A stretch of 64,000 nt of DNA, taken from the NCBI GenBank assembly GCA_023515745.1, contig JALECJ010000255.1:1250001-1314000 (forward strand), in the 5' to 3' direction. This DNA is from Amoeboaphelidium protococcarum (taxonomy: Eukaryota > Aphelidiomycota > Aphelidea). Numbering within the stretch: position 1 is the stretch's first letter; each line of letters starts with the position of its first letter. Of this stretch, positions 1 to 12,763 are shown piece by piece. Both the position numbers and the translations under genes were made by a program. The notes under the pieces are model-generated. The model was not told the DNA's origin. It searched no databases and worked only from the letters and a program-made list of their open reading frames with translations.

Positions 1-1791
1 CTCTTGAATGATGTCGTCCTTTTTCAAATGATTTAGCTCTTCCTCAGTCAATACGCCTCCATTTGTTAAATCTTTAGTATACATTGCGTTTGCCTCTTCG
101 AATTGCCGTTGCTATTTTACCAAAAGTGGAGACAATGGAGAATCATCTAGTACAAGAGGATCGCCAGATTCTTCAGACGTGACATGACTTTGCCGCCTTG
201 CACTAGAAGATTTTAATTGCCTTAACACGTCAACTGTCTACTGTTCTATAATTGGCGACTACTTCCATTTAGCTTAGTAGCGCAACTAACATTAGAAATC
301 AGATTCAGTCTAATCATTGCTGGCCATAAAAGATTTAAACTAATTCAAGGTCGATTCGGACGCGTCGTAACCTTCATCCATTTAATGCAGTACAATTGAG
401 CATATAGGAAGATCCTGTTGTGTCATCTCACTATGTATTTTACACATTATAACATCTGAGGGATGTAGCAATCGAACGCGCACGTCACTCAATGTAGAAT
501 GTTACAAATCCAGAGTAAAGTCCTTGGTAAGCTTGAGTGATGGTGCAGATTATATTACTTGATCATTAACCATTATAGTAGCACGATAAGAGGATTTCTG
601 AGCAGACAGTCTTCGTCTCTGTTCTGTAGCAGGACACTCCCCCGTAAGTGTCACTTGCAAACAACTCACCTGAAACTTGTACTAGTACTACGGATAAATG
701 GCACTAATCCGCTCCTCAACTTCTTAATCTTGTGGATTATCTTCATCACCTTCTTAATCTTGCAGTAAATTATGTTAGAGTTGTGCGAATAGCATAATAT
801 TTCTACATTGCTCCTTCAAAGACGGATCCTATTAACATTTCACCACATTGATATCATATGCGAACGAGATAAATCCTTGCTAAGTTCGAATTATTTTAAG
901 CTTTTTAATCAATTATCGAATCTCCTTCTGAACTTTAATTTAATCTTGACACAACTGTTCATATCCATTTATCTTAATCAACAGTGCACGGGTAAGTCTG
1001 ATCAGAGAATCAGGATCAGCAGAGGGGTGTTTGAACAGAGCATCACTAACATCCTGTTATGCTTGAACCATCTCATGAAACTTCTGATCAAGTATCACTT
1101 ACGAAAATTGAGCATTGTAAGATTCAATAAGATCCAGCAGCTAATGGCCCAGCGAAATCTCTGGTATGAGAAGAGGATGGTCAATAAAACGAAGTAATCC
1201 GCACTTTATATGTACGCCAAAATCCTCAAAGTTTACTGTTGTACTACCTACATCAGCCTATCCATAAGGTAAGTCGTTAGCATCACGAACGCTTAAAGGA
1301 TCAATAACAATCTGATCAATAAAGTCATTGCGAACGTGTCTCAATGGACGTTATATCGCCCATTGAGTATCAAACACCACTCTGCCAGCATCATCGATCC
1401 AAGGTACGTTTTAATCTCTCATCAGCAGTTACTTTAAATGAAGATAATTACATCTTGATATACACGACTTACATTGGCGCGTATGATTGCTAGTAATGTC
1501 AGTTGTGATCGTCCAGAAATTCAGAGGCTGAAACAAATGCAGGTGGAAATATGATTGGGGAACTATCACCACTTTAGAGTTGTCCTAGCTTTACAACGTC
1601 TCTATCTTTTATAAATTCAACAGTTTTTGACCATTGAATTGATGCAAGCTATCTAAAAGTTACTCAATATCTGCAGTATCAGAAACAACTTCTTAATCTT
1701 GAATATGCTCTGCATTTACTTAATCTTCCAACTCTATTGCGTGATCCAGATTTCGAGTTTTTAACACTACCGCTTTACGTTTACCGGTCAT
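1..1791 (-). CDS. Unrecognised protein, 3' end off the window
   Basis: A single minus-strand frame stays free of TGA from the ATG at 1791 (MTGKRKAVVLKTRN) to the left edge, about 597 codons, with many in-frame TAA/TAG read as Gln. The middle has a well-formed segment (NVPWIDDAGRVVFDTQW, then FIDQIVIDPLSVRDAND), and the C-terminal part is acidic and coiled-coil-like with many Gln and Glu. I do not recognise a family. A stretch near 1435-1540 reads less like protein and contains GTAAGT and TTTCAG-type signals, so one or two in-frame introns may lie there. The stop is beyond the window. Confidence 0.6.
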
Positions 1792-2117
1792 TTACTATAT
1801 ATTCCTTCAATTATACTGATTGTGTTTAATGTTAAATATGTAAATAAATTAATGCGTATCCTAAATAATTGTAAGAGTTTTTAAAACGCTTTTCAGTGAG
1901 GTGTCTGTGGTAACACATCTCCATGGAGACGATACTGACTACCACGCCCAGTATCACCATCCTTCAACATTGACTTATCGCGACTTCAATGGTGAATAAA
2001 TCTACACACTATTAATGACTATAATCATTAAAAATTAAAGATGGAGAGATAGTTTCAAGATTGTAAATTAGATGTTGTACATAAAAAGATCCATCCATTC
2101 AATTATAAATTCAAATT
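1792..2117. other. Intergenic, nothing recognised
   Basis: AT-rich spacer between the start of the left-edge gene and the 3' end of SKP1. I see no open frame, RNA gene or repeat of note. It should hold the promoter of the left-edge gene and the SKP1 3' UTR. Confidence 0.5.
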
Positions 2118-2621
2118 TCAAGGTCGATCTTCACACCACTCATTTTCGCGCCTAATCTGCTCCTCCTCCTCGGGCGTGAAGTCATTGACTATGCCAAACG
2201 TCTTTCTAATCTCTTCCGACGTCTTGCCTTTAATCATATACGCCACCGTCTTACATGTGAGATCCAGTAGGGGTTTTATGTCCAGATAGTTTGCGGCCAG
2301 AATCAGCTCAAACAGAGTTCCCTGGTCCACCTTCACGAAATTGACGTCCCACTCGTCAGACTCCTCCCATTGCTGCGGCTTTGACGGATCCTGGTCTTCT
2401 GAGGCCGCTTGCATATCATTCCTGTGATGTTCACAATACTCCAGTACCTTGGCTAGAATTGGACCGGTAACATTAGGCAGTGGAATCGGGATCGACTAAT
2501 CCTCCACCACGTCTTCAATCAAATGCTTCAACGTCTAGCTCTTCTCCGCAACATCCCGGTCCACCTTGAACTCTTATCCCTCACTTGACTTTAATATGAT
2601 TTTCTGTAAAGATTACATCAT
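2118..2621 (-). CDS. SKP1: SKP1, SCF ubiquitin ligase adaptor
   Basis: Intronless, 167 aa, close to the usual 160-165. SKP1 links F-box proteins to cullin-1 in SCF E3 ubiquitin ligases in cytosol and nucleus. The N-terminus has the BTB/POZ-like strand ([19 protein letters not shown]) and the [20 protein letters not shown] block. The C-terminus has the F-box-binding helices ([39 protein letters not shown]) and ends CEDRP before TGA, close to the normal WCEEK end. The start is the first of two adjacent ATGs; several Gln codons are TAA/TAG. An F-box protein is encoded at 42463. Identification is firm. Confidence 0.96.
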
Positions 2622-2834
2622 TCTTCGATTGATATGTCTAATGGAAATGAATTAATATGACCGTGATTTTAAAACTATAAGATTAAAAGAATACAGGTAG
2701 AACGAATCGATGATAAGTGATGAGTGAGATTTAACGAGTGACGAGCTTGATGACAACGCACGCGAAAGGTTGATTGAATATGGACCGATTTACCGATTTA
2801 GAAGCTGATATTAATTAAAAGACGTGCTTAATTA

Positions 2835-4139
2835 TCATAAATCACTTTTCTCTAAGCGTCTGAATAACGGATGTTCTAATGCAACGTCTATACTCATTCG
2901 GAGACTGGGGTCTACGAACAAGCAATTGAGGATAAAGTTTGCCAGATTCTCCCTCTATTCCAGTACTAAAGTCGGGAAAAGTGGAATTTATGGGCATTAG
3001 AGCCCATTTATTTGACTGTTATATCGATCACCAGAAATACAGCCGAATAAAATGTCATCAACGATAGGCTCTTGCCTCTGTTTATTGACTATAGCTAACG
3101 ATTATTAACCGTCAATTGAATCCACACCAAAATAGAGGCTAAGAGTGGTAAGCCCTAAACTAAATATATCCTCATTAATAGCGGCTTTATAGGTTCTTCT
3201 GCGAGTGGGTGTCATAAACTTAAATGTACCTCCGCTAGTTAACTCCGAAGCTTTAGACACTAATCCCAAATCAATGAGCACCGCGTCAAATCGATTACCA
3301 TTGGGGCGAAACATGATGTTATCAGGTTTGACATCATTATGAACGTAGCCTTGCAATGATAGATGCTTCAGAGCCAACAGAATTTAATATATCCATCTGA
3401 CAAAATCCTGGTATTCTGCATATTTTCGGACCTGACGCAAACCATAAAGAATACTGTACGACGCACACAGCATGCCGTTCCATTTAAACTTTTAGAGCGG
3501 AGTATTAAAATACTTTTTGCCTGGACTTTCGTAACGTTAGAGTCGACTGCCAATTTCATATTCTACTGATACACCATCGTTGGCTGCTTATTACCGCTCT
3601 TCATCTGTAGATGTGTCATCTGCTCTGCCATAAAAAAAGGCTACTTTAAGGGCCACTTTCGTCTGGTGCTTGTGATCATAAGCTAACGCGACATCAGAGA
3701 ATGCTCCTCTGCCTAGACGAGAGAGTATTTCAAATCTGAAGATCAACACATCGCCAGCCTTGTATTTATTAGCAATTTTTCCCTATAATCTATAAGATTG
3801 ATGCAGATCACCTTTGAAGCATTATTATAATTTGCCAAAACAAGAGCGGCGGGATTTTCTAACAGACGCGTCTAATTAATAGAATGCAACGACTCGATAC
3901 CTTTCTATCAAAGCTCTATCGTCGTCATTAATACAGCCCGAGAATTGCTCGAGCATTACATTTAGAGGTATAGGCTTCTTGGTCTTTTCAAACTTTTTTA
4001 TATCGCAATGCTGTTGCACACCAGATGATGATTGCCTAGTATTTGGTCGAAACACTGATGACCATTTCATCGCAGTCAGACTATGGGTCAATAGCACGGC
4101 GCATAGTAATAGCAACCATTGATTACAAATAAAAGGCAT
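2835..4139 (-). CDS. Secretory-pathway protein kinase-like protein A (tandem paralogue 1)
   Basis: Intronless, 434 aa. It begins with a clear signal peptide (MPFICNQWLLLLCAVLLTHS). A module shared with the next two genes follows: KKPIPLNVMLEQFSGC, then a Tyr/Leu patch, RSCFGKL and a CF pair, three conserved cysteines in all. Then comes a kinase domain: glycine loop LGRGAFSDVA, lysine strand VALKVA, catalytic loop YVHNDVKPDNIMF, metal-binding IDLG in place of DFG, a TFKFMTP activation segment and a C-lobe ending EHPLFRRLEKSDL before TGA. The catalytic Lys, Asp and Asn are present, so activity is plausible. The HNDxKPxN loop recalls CK1/VRK-like kinases. Predicted to act in the ER/Golgi lumen or outside the cell; substrate unknown. 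Confidence 0.85.
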
Positions 4140-4384
4140 TTCGTATCTAAATAGTCTTCTTTATATTCTTTCCCAATGAAATAAATAGGAATTTCAATTG
4201 ATTTATTCCGAAATTCCATTTTATAACGTGACGTGACTCCTCGTGGATATTGAGATTCAAAAAATCGTGTTTGAAAGCGGCGGCTTTGTATTCAATGTAC
4301 TAAAATAAAGTGAGCAAAAATCTTATAGAATTATACTTTCAAAATGTTGTGTTTGACAGCAAAAGATATAGATAACTATCATCA

Positions 4385-5713
4385 TCATAAAGACCGTTTG
4401 TCCAGTTAATGAAATAAAGGATGTTCCAACGCTTAGTCTACAGTTATGCGAGCCTGAGGATCAACAACGAGACACCACGCAATTAAATGAGCCAATGACT
4501 TTCGATCTTGTTAATTTTAGATAAAGATCTAAGGATACATATTATCCACGTACCTCATCATAGAACGTCCAGATCGAGGTGGACTGATAAGATTATAGAT
4601 GGCTTTATATCCTTGTTCAAAACGATCAACGTTACGGATAGCAAAAGAATGCTGATCTTGAAATTCCAACCGGTTGAGGACAAAGTTAATCAGAGTCAGT
4701 CCAAAACTGTACATATCTTCATTAGCCGTGACTTTACCAGTCTATATTCTATAAGGAGACTCAAATTCGACAGTTCCCGCAATGCTATCACCACCAATAG
4801 GCTAACTCAAAGCCAAGTCATTAATTACCGCTTCATAACCATGGATAGGTGACAATCTGAACAAGATATTCTCAGGCTTTATATCATTATGAACCAGACC
4901 AGCTAAGTTCATATGTTTGAGAGCCAGAAGAATTTAATAAGCCCAGCGCAGAAGATTGCTGAAATTCGCGTATTCTAAAGCCAATTCATAAGGCTTCAAA
5001 CGGTCAAATACAGCCATTTAGATCCCTCCCCACTTGAACGCGTCTCGAGGAGGATTCAAATACTTCTTACCAAAACTATCGACGCTATTTAATAATCCAT
5101 GTACTTCAACTTCCCTAACAATTTGATAATTGGCCTATTTCCTAAGCTTATCGAGATTAAATCCATTATGGGCCAAATCTTGTGCATTGATACGGGCCGC
5201 CTTTAATGCCATATTACGTCTAGTCTTGTAATCATAAACCAAAGCCACGTCAGCAAATCCGCCCGCTCCCAATTTACTCAGCACTTAATACCTGAAGGCC
5301 AAGACGTCACCACCAGTGAAACCGCCAGTTATAGTACCGTCGTAGTCCACTTTCAATGGCTCGTCTCCACCGCCACCAAAACACTGACCAAATTTGGACA
5401 AACACGATCGATGTTTCACCAAGACGGATTGACTCAGCTGGTAGAATTCGCGAATGTCATTAACTTTAATGTAATCAAGGTCATATTTGGTTAGGCAGCC
5501 TCTGAATTTCTTTAAGAAGACATCCAAAGCAATAGGCTTCTTCATGCGTTCAAACAAGCCCACATTGCATTTCCCGTGAACTAATTCACCAACCTTGTCG
5601 CCAAATTTAGAGAATCTATTCTATTTGTTTGATTACTGCTAAGTGGCCAAAATGGCGCCCACCAGTAGTTGCAATGTCGCCAGCAGAGCTGTAATCAATA
5701 TTAAAACTCTCAT
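4385..5713 (-). CDS. Secretory-pathway protein kinase-like protein B (tandem paralogue 2)
   Basis: Intronless, 442 aa, same strand and layout as its neighbours, 245 bp from kinase A. The signal peptide is MRVLILITALLATLQLLVGA. The N-module reads KKPIALDVFLKKFRGC, FYQL, HRSCLSKFGQCF. The kinase domain has LGAGGFADVA, MALKAA, LVHNDIKPENILF, INDLA (DFG to DLA, metal-binding Asp kept), NEDMYSFGL and a C-terminal RITVDQALEHPLF block before TGA. The DFG Gly is Ala, so activity may be altered. The start is the ATG that gives the signal peptide; the ATG at 5563 would remove it and is unlikely. A tandem duplicate of A and C by position and sequence. Confidence 0.85.
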
Positions 5714-5975
5714 TTCTAAATTATACCAGCTAATCTATAGTAAGAGGCGTTTAAAGTACAGTTTAGTGATGAAAGCAAAAACTCTCCACAGGATTCTCAC
5801 GCTTTTACGCGCGTTGTCTCATGTGAAAATCAAATCTGCTGACGCGACGCGACCAGCTGATGTCACATCGTGAAATCCCACTACATTGTATCAATCTAAA
5901 CCACTCAAATTTGCCTACTAGAACTGTAAGTAGTATAATGAATAAGTATGTTTATTCCGAAAAAACAATCTAAAT

Positions 5976-7499
5976 TCATTAGCCTCCTCTTACTTTCTAA
6001 AATTACTGAAATAATGGCATATTGAGTGCATCATCAATGGAGATTCGACGTTTGCTATTTTCAAACAGAGTCAGTGCAATAAACTAAGCCAGTTGATCCT
6101 ATGTCTCATCATCAGGTATGGCAATACGAGGTGACCTTTTAAAAATGCATTTGAGATTTCTCGATTTGACACTTGAGCCGCCACTAATAGATCCGTGATT
6201 GTGATGCAAGTTGATCGACTCTGATGATATCTTTTAAGACTGTCTGCCGTACCTTTCAGGATCAACTTTATCATCATCATCATAATTGGAGATAGTGGGA
6301 GCATCATGCACAGCGCCAGATAAGCAATCCTTAATCATAGTTAACGTCCTCTAAAATCCATCACTATCATCATCACGAATCATGAGTCGTTTTTAAGTTT
6401 TTATATAGTGCGTCCCAAAAACGAAATTAAGTAAAGTAAGTCCCAGGCTAAACATGTCATCATTAGGCATTAATTTCGTCTACGACCATTGCGAATAAGG
6501 AGTGGAAACGAACAGTTTCGTGCCAAATATTCCAGTACTGCCAATCTCCTTGCATAAAGCGAAATCATTTAACACCGCGTTATATTGCCCATTTTCAAGT
6601 CTAAATAAAATGTTATCTGGCTTTATGTCATTATGCAAGTACTAGTCCATCATCAGATGCTTCATTGCCAACAAAATTTAATAAGTCCATCTAATCAAAT
6701 CGGTATATATAGCGCGCTTCATAACAGATTTATACGAATGCAGTTTTGGGAACACCGCAACAACTTGCCCATTCCACTTGAAATCATCAAGTACAGGATT
6801 AATGTACTTTAATCCCGAAGATCGATATCTTTGAATTATATAGTTGACTTTGATTTCATTGATCAATGCATCGTTGGCAGAGGATTAAGGATTACTCAAT
6901 TTAACTAAACTGGCAAAAACAGGCTCAATATAAGCAATCTTGAGCGCCACCTCCCTACCATCGCTACCATCAACGGCACTTACTACCATTGCATTACCAC
7001 AAATGCCTAGGCGACCAGACACGCGATACCTAAACTTTAAAACACTCCATACACGGTAGTAACCAGCGATTATCATACGCTCATCTTGATTCTCACCATC
7101 ATTCTATTAGTTACCAATAAAGCAGCGACCAAATATTCCACCACAACCAGCGCGGCCATTCCGCGCTCTATTGAAGTATCTATTATTCCCATTGACGAGG
7201 TAAAACTAATCAAGCTCATTCTCCTAAATATCACGCCTCTCCTGCACAGAGATACAACCAGGAAATCGCGACTGCATACCATCCAGAGACACTGGCTTTG
7301 GCTATTTATTAAATGCTTTCGCATTACACTTGTCCAATTTTGTATTTTTATGAGAATTAGAAAATATCAAGCTACAATGCGCAACACATAGCCCAACATC
7401 CATCATCGATTAAACGCCATGAATAAGCAGCATCACCATCAGCACAGCTAATCTCTGATTCCATCCAAGCATCATCTGTATCATCATCTACACCATCAT
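5976..7499 (-). CDS. Secretory-pathway protein kinase-like protein C (tandem paralogue 3)
   Basis: Intronless, 507 aa. The N-terminus is Met-rich with a hydrophobic segment (RLAVLMVMLLIHGVQS) that should act as a signal peptide. The shared N-module is KPVSLDGMQSRFPGC, FYLV, then a Cys-rich GCGGIFGRCF. In the kinase domain the glycine loop is degenerate (LGICGNAMVV), but VALKIA, YLHNDIKPDNILF and LNDFA (DFG to DFA) remain. A long acidic/Ser-rich insert with Asp and His runs sits in the C-lobe before the RRISIDDALNMPLF block. The protein ends GGQ (TAA) then TGA. It is the most diverged of the three and possibly weakly active or a pseudokinase. Confidence 0.8.
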
Positions 7500-7592
7500 A
7501 AAAAAGAAATCAATAAGCTAATATTGTCTAGGATATCACGATATTTTGTTTACTAAAAGATTGATAAAAAAACGAAAATATTCTATCTTGTC

Positions 7593-9347
7593 ATGCAGAG
7601 ATTGACCCCCTACTCTCCTGCTGATCAGCCATCTCATGATTTTGTAATCGACCAATACCATTTCTCTTTTTCATTGTACGTCAGTCAGACAGCTGTAGTT
7701 ACTTACTACTTGGACGGAAAATTAGTTAAAATCAGCCACACGATTACAATGTTTAATCACAGTGAAATCATACGGCTGATTAATTAGTAAGATGCTTTGG
7801 ATAATGTACAGTCTGAAATCTCAAAGGTGAAAACTATAATTGAAGAGTACGAGTCACTCAAGTTGTCAATACCTACAGAAAGTACTGCGGTAATCAGTGA
7901 TATGAATGAATTGAACTTCTTCAGTGATAAGCATTAATAGTTGAACGCGTTAAATTAGAGGTTGTATTAATTACGTCTTGGTGGTGGAGTATTCCTACTG
8001 GCTGACAAAAGTAAACACTTGATTGATCATGAGTTGGTCAAGATTCTATATATATCTAGTGCCGGTCAATTGAAAGTATTCACGTATGCCAATATGAATG
8101 ATCTCTTTAGTAAATTTACAGCTGGAATGACTTCATTTACTCTACAGGATATCCAGTCGCTGCGTATATCATTAGACAATTTTGATGAATCTGTGTTGGA
8201 AGATGTGGTTCACAATGTATAGTCTATCCGCTAGACTTAGTAGGTGGCAGATGGGAATATAACAGGCTATGAAGTGAGAATATACTTTAAGCGAGGCAGG
8301 CGGAGACTTGCATCGTTTACCAAAGACCCCTAGTTGGAATTGACTCTTGGTGCTCACCTATAGCATTATAACGTGAAGAAACGCGTATTTATTTAGTCTA
8401 TTGGTGCATTGTGTAAAGATTTGAAGAGCTGCCGCAATTTCGTTGATACCATAGATAATGGTCAAGGCCGTCGAATATGTATTGCACTTTTGAGAAGACT
8501 ATGGACCGCTTGTCTAATTGATGTAAAAGTGCCAGATATTGACAATGAGAATGATTTACTCGATAATGATCAGTGGAAGCGTATTGGCTTTCAGACTAGT
8601 TAGCCTATAAAGGATTTTAGAGGTATGGGTCTCTTGGGTGTATGGCTGTTGGTGTATCTGGCTGAATCAGTTGTTGTATAACCGTCTTAATAAAGATTTA
8701 ATTGGAAAGGTGACCCTGTGTAATCTTATGACAGAGTATTTCATAATACTGGTTGGATCCAGAAGCACATTATTCAATAGGATAACCGTGGTGTGACATA
8801 TCCTTGGGCAATCGCTGGATTTAACGTTGGCTCTATGCTTTTACATAATATTTTGCACATTAGTGATCAACGATTAGACTAGCACTTTACTGCTGATGTT
8901 TGGAATTCTCCCGCTGTGGATTTTCTGGCCGCTATTGAATCTTATGAGATGCAGTAAGACGGTCGACGCGTTGTACCTCCTCAGTCATACGCTTTCGAAG
9001 AGTTGTTCTGTTTAGCTATGGAAATGGTGGATAGAATATACGTCCGTGATCAGTGTTCTTACATGGATTTCCCCGCCGTACTGAAAAAAGTCGAGTTGAC
9101 GTTAAAGTCTTGGTTTGATCCTCAGTACTCTATCCCGTAGAGTCACCACCACCGCCTCCATCACCATCACACTTAACAATCATAAAATATTGGTCACATA
9201 TCAGTCGCTGCTGATATCAACTCTAATGGACAATCTGCAACTACACGCTTTGTGAATAGTGTCTTTAAAAGAAGGAGTAATAGTCACCAGCTGCTATAAA
9301 TGACTGATCTCTGGTGTAAGTTATAGAAAGAATATCCAATTTAGTGA
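7593..9347 (+). CDS. ELMO-domain-containing protein
   Basis: Intronless, 584 aa, with many TAA/TAG Gln codons. The ELMO domain lies at about residues 310-420: WKRIGFQTSQPIKDFRGMG followed by LLGVWLLVYLAES, then YPWAIAGFNVGSMLLHNI. ELMO-domain proteins either act as GAPs for ARL/ARF GTPases (ELMOD type) or partner DOCK Rac exchange factors (ELMO type). The long N-terminal region without a recognised fold is closer to ELMO-type architecture, but I cannot decide. A Ser/His run (SHHHRLHHHH) follows the domain. The frame ends ATT-TAG-TGA, so Gln precedes the stop. ARL5 is encoded at 27064; no direct link is implied. Confidence 0.82.
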
Positions 9348-9439
9348 AGATACTATGCATCATAGCAACTGTACTGTTTTAAAATAATTTATTACTACAG
9401 TATGTATCGTCATGTATCGTCGTAAATAAAATATCATAT

Positions 9440-10684
9440 TCAATAGATTCCAGGTAAAATTCTGTAGGGAACTCTTGACCTGTACTATTTCCACAGCTTG
9501 CCATACTTTTTAGAGCACTTGTCATCATCTCTCCAATCTCTATGTATCAGAAGGAGGAACAGATAGATTGGATAAAAGTATGGTATGAATGACAGGAATC
9601 TCAGACCACAAGGCAGAGCATATGAAGCAGCCAGAATCAGATCACCCAAGTAGTTGATATGAGACGCCAGTCCCCACCATCCAGACACCAATAGTCTGCC
9701 GCCAATAACTTCAGGCTCACGACCCCAAATCAGTCCACTTGGATCCTTCTTAAAACTGTGCTTCTACCAATTAGCGAACCTGAAGATTACATAACCAGTC
9801 AGGAAGGTGATCACGCAAAGAGATGCTTATACTGAACTAAACGGCACCACCGCAACCTTCTCCTCTGTTAGAAACCACAGCTAAAGAGTAAAAGTGAATG
9901 GTATAAAGCACAAATCTCCCCATACGAGCATGAATCCAAATTTCTCTGCAATGATATCCCAGGTGGACGTGACAAACTCTTCAAATAAAAAGTAGTCAAT
10001 CACGTACCAGTTGGTGAACACTTGATACAACACCATTGGCACACTTACTGCGCCATTATTCAGCTCGTAATGTTTAGCCAGGAAGGATAGGTTGATAAAG
10101 AGCCACAGCATCATTGACGGTCTCAACCAAAAAAAGTTCAACTTCAATCCAAGCACTTCAGGCACCAACTCCTAGCCCATAACGAAATCCTCAATAACAC
10201 CAACACCTGACATCATATTCCTAGCCCTGCCTCTGATGAATAAATACAAGCTGACTGCGAACGCAATATAATGTGCCAGAACCAGAAGAGAGGAGAACTC
10301 ATCACAACACAGCGTGTACTTGATCACACCATAGTAACTCAGGCCAACGTACAGCGCAACAGTCGCGATCAATGACGACAGGCCGTTGCAGTAAAACTTT
10401 ATAACACGCCCATCTCGTAGCGGCGGAGACTGACAGACATAACCAGGCATTACAAACGACAATAAGTATAGCCAGGCGAAATAAGCGGCCATTGCTTTAC
10501 ACGCATAAATAGATGGAATCAGAGCAGGCACGACGTAGATTGAAATTTGCTGCTGTGATAGCGAGAGCAAAATCTATGGGCGCGTTTTAAGAAGCAGCAC
10601 TATGTCCAACCCAGTGACCCTTTAATACTCATACATTGCTACAGACACGGCCACAGCAATCGCTGCATAACATTGAGCCTTCAT
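9440..10684 (-). CDS. Sterol reductase of the ERG24/DHCR7/LBR family
   Basis: Intronless, 414 aa, polytopic ER membrane protein. Family marks near the C-terminus are GWWGLASHINYLGDLI and HRDWRDDDKCSKKYGKLW, with the typical end VPYRILPGIY before TGA. These enzymes reduce a sterol ring double bond (delta14 or delta7) with NADPH in late sterol synthesis. Several hydrophobic spans precede it (VIKYTLCCDEFSSLLVLAH, SMMLWLFINLSFLAKHYE). Delta14 versus delta7 cannot be settled by eye. The start is the first ATG of a hydrophobic N-terminus (MKAQCYAAIAVAVSVA). It is divergently arranged with CDKAL1 over a 321 bp spacer. With mevalonate kinase at 33.2 kb it indicates a functioning isoprenoid/sterol pathway. 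Confidence 0.9.
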
Positions 10685-10816
10685 TTACTTTCGCCCTATG
10701 AATATAAAGACCAAATTAAATTTTTTGCTGCTTACAACAACGGAGCGGGTTAATTCAAAGAACTTCCGCACCGTATAAGTTCAGTCTTCTACTTCTCAAT
10801 AGGCAGAAGGATTTAG

Positions 10817-10862
10817 CTGAAACGCGCGCTCTTTCAGTTCCCCGATTAAAACGCGCTCTTTG
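10817..10862. promoter_or_regulatory. Repeated AAACGCG(C)GCTCTTT element in a bidirectional promoter
   Basis: Two copies of an almost identical element, GAAACGCGCGCTCTTT and TAAAACGCGCTCTTT, about 30 bp apart in the spacer between two divergent genes. A similar GAAACGCGCGCTTGTCC lies at about 41195, upstream of tRNA-Gly and PSMB1. The core AACGCG resembles cell-cycle-type (MCB/E2F) boxes, but function is inference. Confidence 0.35.
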
Positions 10863-11005
10863 TAGAAGGATTACGCGAAATCTCTCAAGCTTCCTGATAT
10901 TAAGTGTGTGTCTTTACTTTCAACTAAGTAACGTGCGATAATTAATAACATTGCGGCTTGTGCAAAAGTCAAATATATATCGTAAGAACAATTATAGCGA
11001 TAATA

Positions 11006-12763
11006 ATGGTCGTCGATATTGAGGAATTGAATTTGTTGGATAACGCGTCGCATGTAAATCCATCAACGGTGGTGGAGAATGATTATCATAACATTAGTAG
11101 TGATCAGTTGATCTAAGATAGAGTTGCAGTGTATCTAAAGACTTGGGGATGCTCTCATAATAATAGCGATGGCGAGTATATGGCTGGGCTTTTGGATGCA
11201 GCTGGTTATCGCGTCATTTTGGGTGATAATGAGAAATTAGAGGCGTAAGTATGGGTATTGAATGGATGCACGGTGAAATCTCCATCAGAGAGCACGTTCC
11301 ATAATGCTATAAATCAGGCGAAAGCTAATGATATAAAGTTGATACTTACTGGATGTGTTCCGCAGGCGTCATTGTAAGCATACTCCAAGAATTCCATTGT
11401 CGGTGTACAATAAATTGATCGAATTGTGGAAGCTGTGGAACAAGTTCTCTAAGGTAAGCAGTTCAAGGCGATTTAGAACAAGTTTTTGACTGAAGATCCC
11501 TCTGATAGTCCATTAAGTAATAGTAAAAGACATCGTAAAGCTGGTGGAGCCAAATTGCAACTACCCAAGATTAGAAAGAATCCGTATGTGGAGATAATTC
11601 CCATCAATACAGGTTGTCTGAATTAGTGTACCTATTGCAAGACCAAGCATGCGCGTGGGGATCTTGGATCTTATTCAATTTGGGAGATTGTAGATCGAGT
11701 GTAATAAGTTCTGCATGAAGGTGTAGTAGAGATTTGGCTCACGTCTGAAGATTTGGGCGCGTATGGTCGCGATATTGGTCATACTCTACCAGATCTTCTC
11801 CGAGAAGTTGTACGTGTTGTGGCTGAATACAACGATGCTCATGGTTTTCGTGTAATGATACGCCTGGGTATGACTAATCCTCCGTATATATTGGATGATG
11901 TGGAAGCTATAGCTGAAATACTTAATCACAAATACGTGTACAAGTTCCTGCATATCCCCGTACAGGCTGGTAGTAATCTGGTGCTGGGTGACATGAAGCG
12001 AGAGTACACGATTGAAGAGTTCAAGTATCTCACTACTTACCTGAAAAATAACGTACCTGGAATATCTATTGCCACGGATATTATTTGTGGATTTCCTACA
12101 GAGACGGATGAGGATTTTTAAATGTCCCTAGAGGTTATAGAGTGGCTTAAGCCTTCTGTACTTCATATCAGTCAGTTCTATGCACGTCCTAATACTGTGG
12201 CGGCTTCGATGGACCGTCTTCCTAATCAGACAATCAAGGATAGAAGTAGATAGATGACTCAACTCTTTTATTCGTATGAAACTTATAAAGATGCTGTGGG
12301 TACTGTATAGGAAGTGCTTGTAACTGAAGTATAATAAAAGAATAAAGGTGGATCTACCCAAAATGCTACTGAAAATGTCTCTAGTGATAGGAAGCTGAAC
12401 AACTGCTGGGTAGCGCATGACTAATTCTATAGACAAGTCTTGATTGGTAGAAGAAGTAGTTTATAGGAACAGGATACGCAGTATTTTGGCATGTCGTGCA
12501 AGGTGAAGATTATTAGCTGCGGCAAGTTTTATCTTATCGGAGAGCTGATAGAAGAGCCGCGCGAAGCCAACGTGCAAGTATAATAATCATCCGTAATGCT
12601 GCATAGGACTGGTCATAATAATCGTACCGCTGAAGTGACGCGGCTGAAAGTCAAGCAACACAACACCAAGTGGAGTGTGAAGGAACAGATACTGTTGTCT
12701 GTATTGATCAGTTTACTGGCGGTTTACATTGCTCTGAGGTTTTAATTGGTGCAAATTTACTGA
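11006..12763 (+). CDS. CDKAL1: CDKAL1-type tRNA-t6A37 methylthiotransferase
   Basis: Intronless, 585 aa. It adds a methylthio group to t6A37 of tRNA-Lys, a radical-SAM reaction at the ER surface. Seen in order: the N-terminal MTTase domain with its cluster cysteines ([30 protein letters not shown]), the radical-SAM CxxxCxxC motif ([18 protein letters not shown], where the Q is a TAG), the conserved [11 protein letters not shown] and HIPVQAGSN blocks, a TRAM-like C-terminal region, and a hydrophobic tail anchor ([18 protein letters not shown]) as in animal CDKAL1. TGA follows LVQIY. The start is the first ATG after the divergent promoter. Family assignment is firm. Confidence 0.95.

Noticed and set aside
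7086-7391. 101-codon plus frame
   Set aside because: Antisense to the N-module of kinase C.
9149-9175. His run after the ELMO domain as a metal-binding tag
   Set aside because: A short low-complexity CAC/CAT stretch in a disordered tail; no supporting motif.
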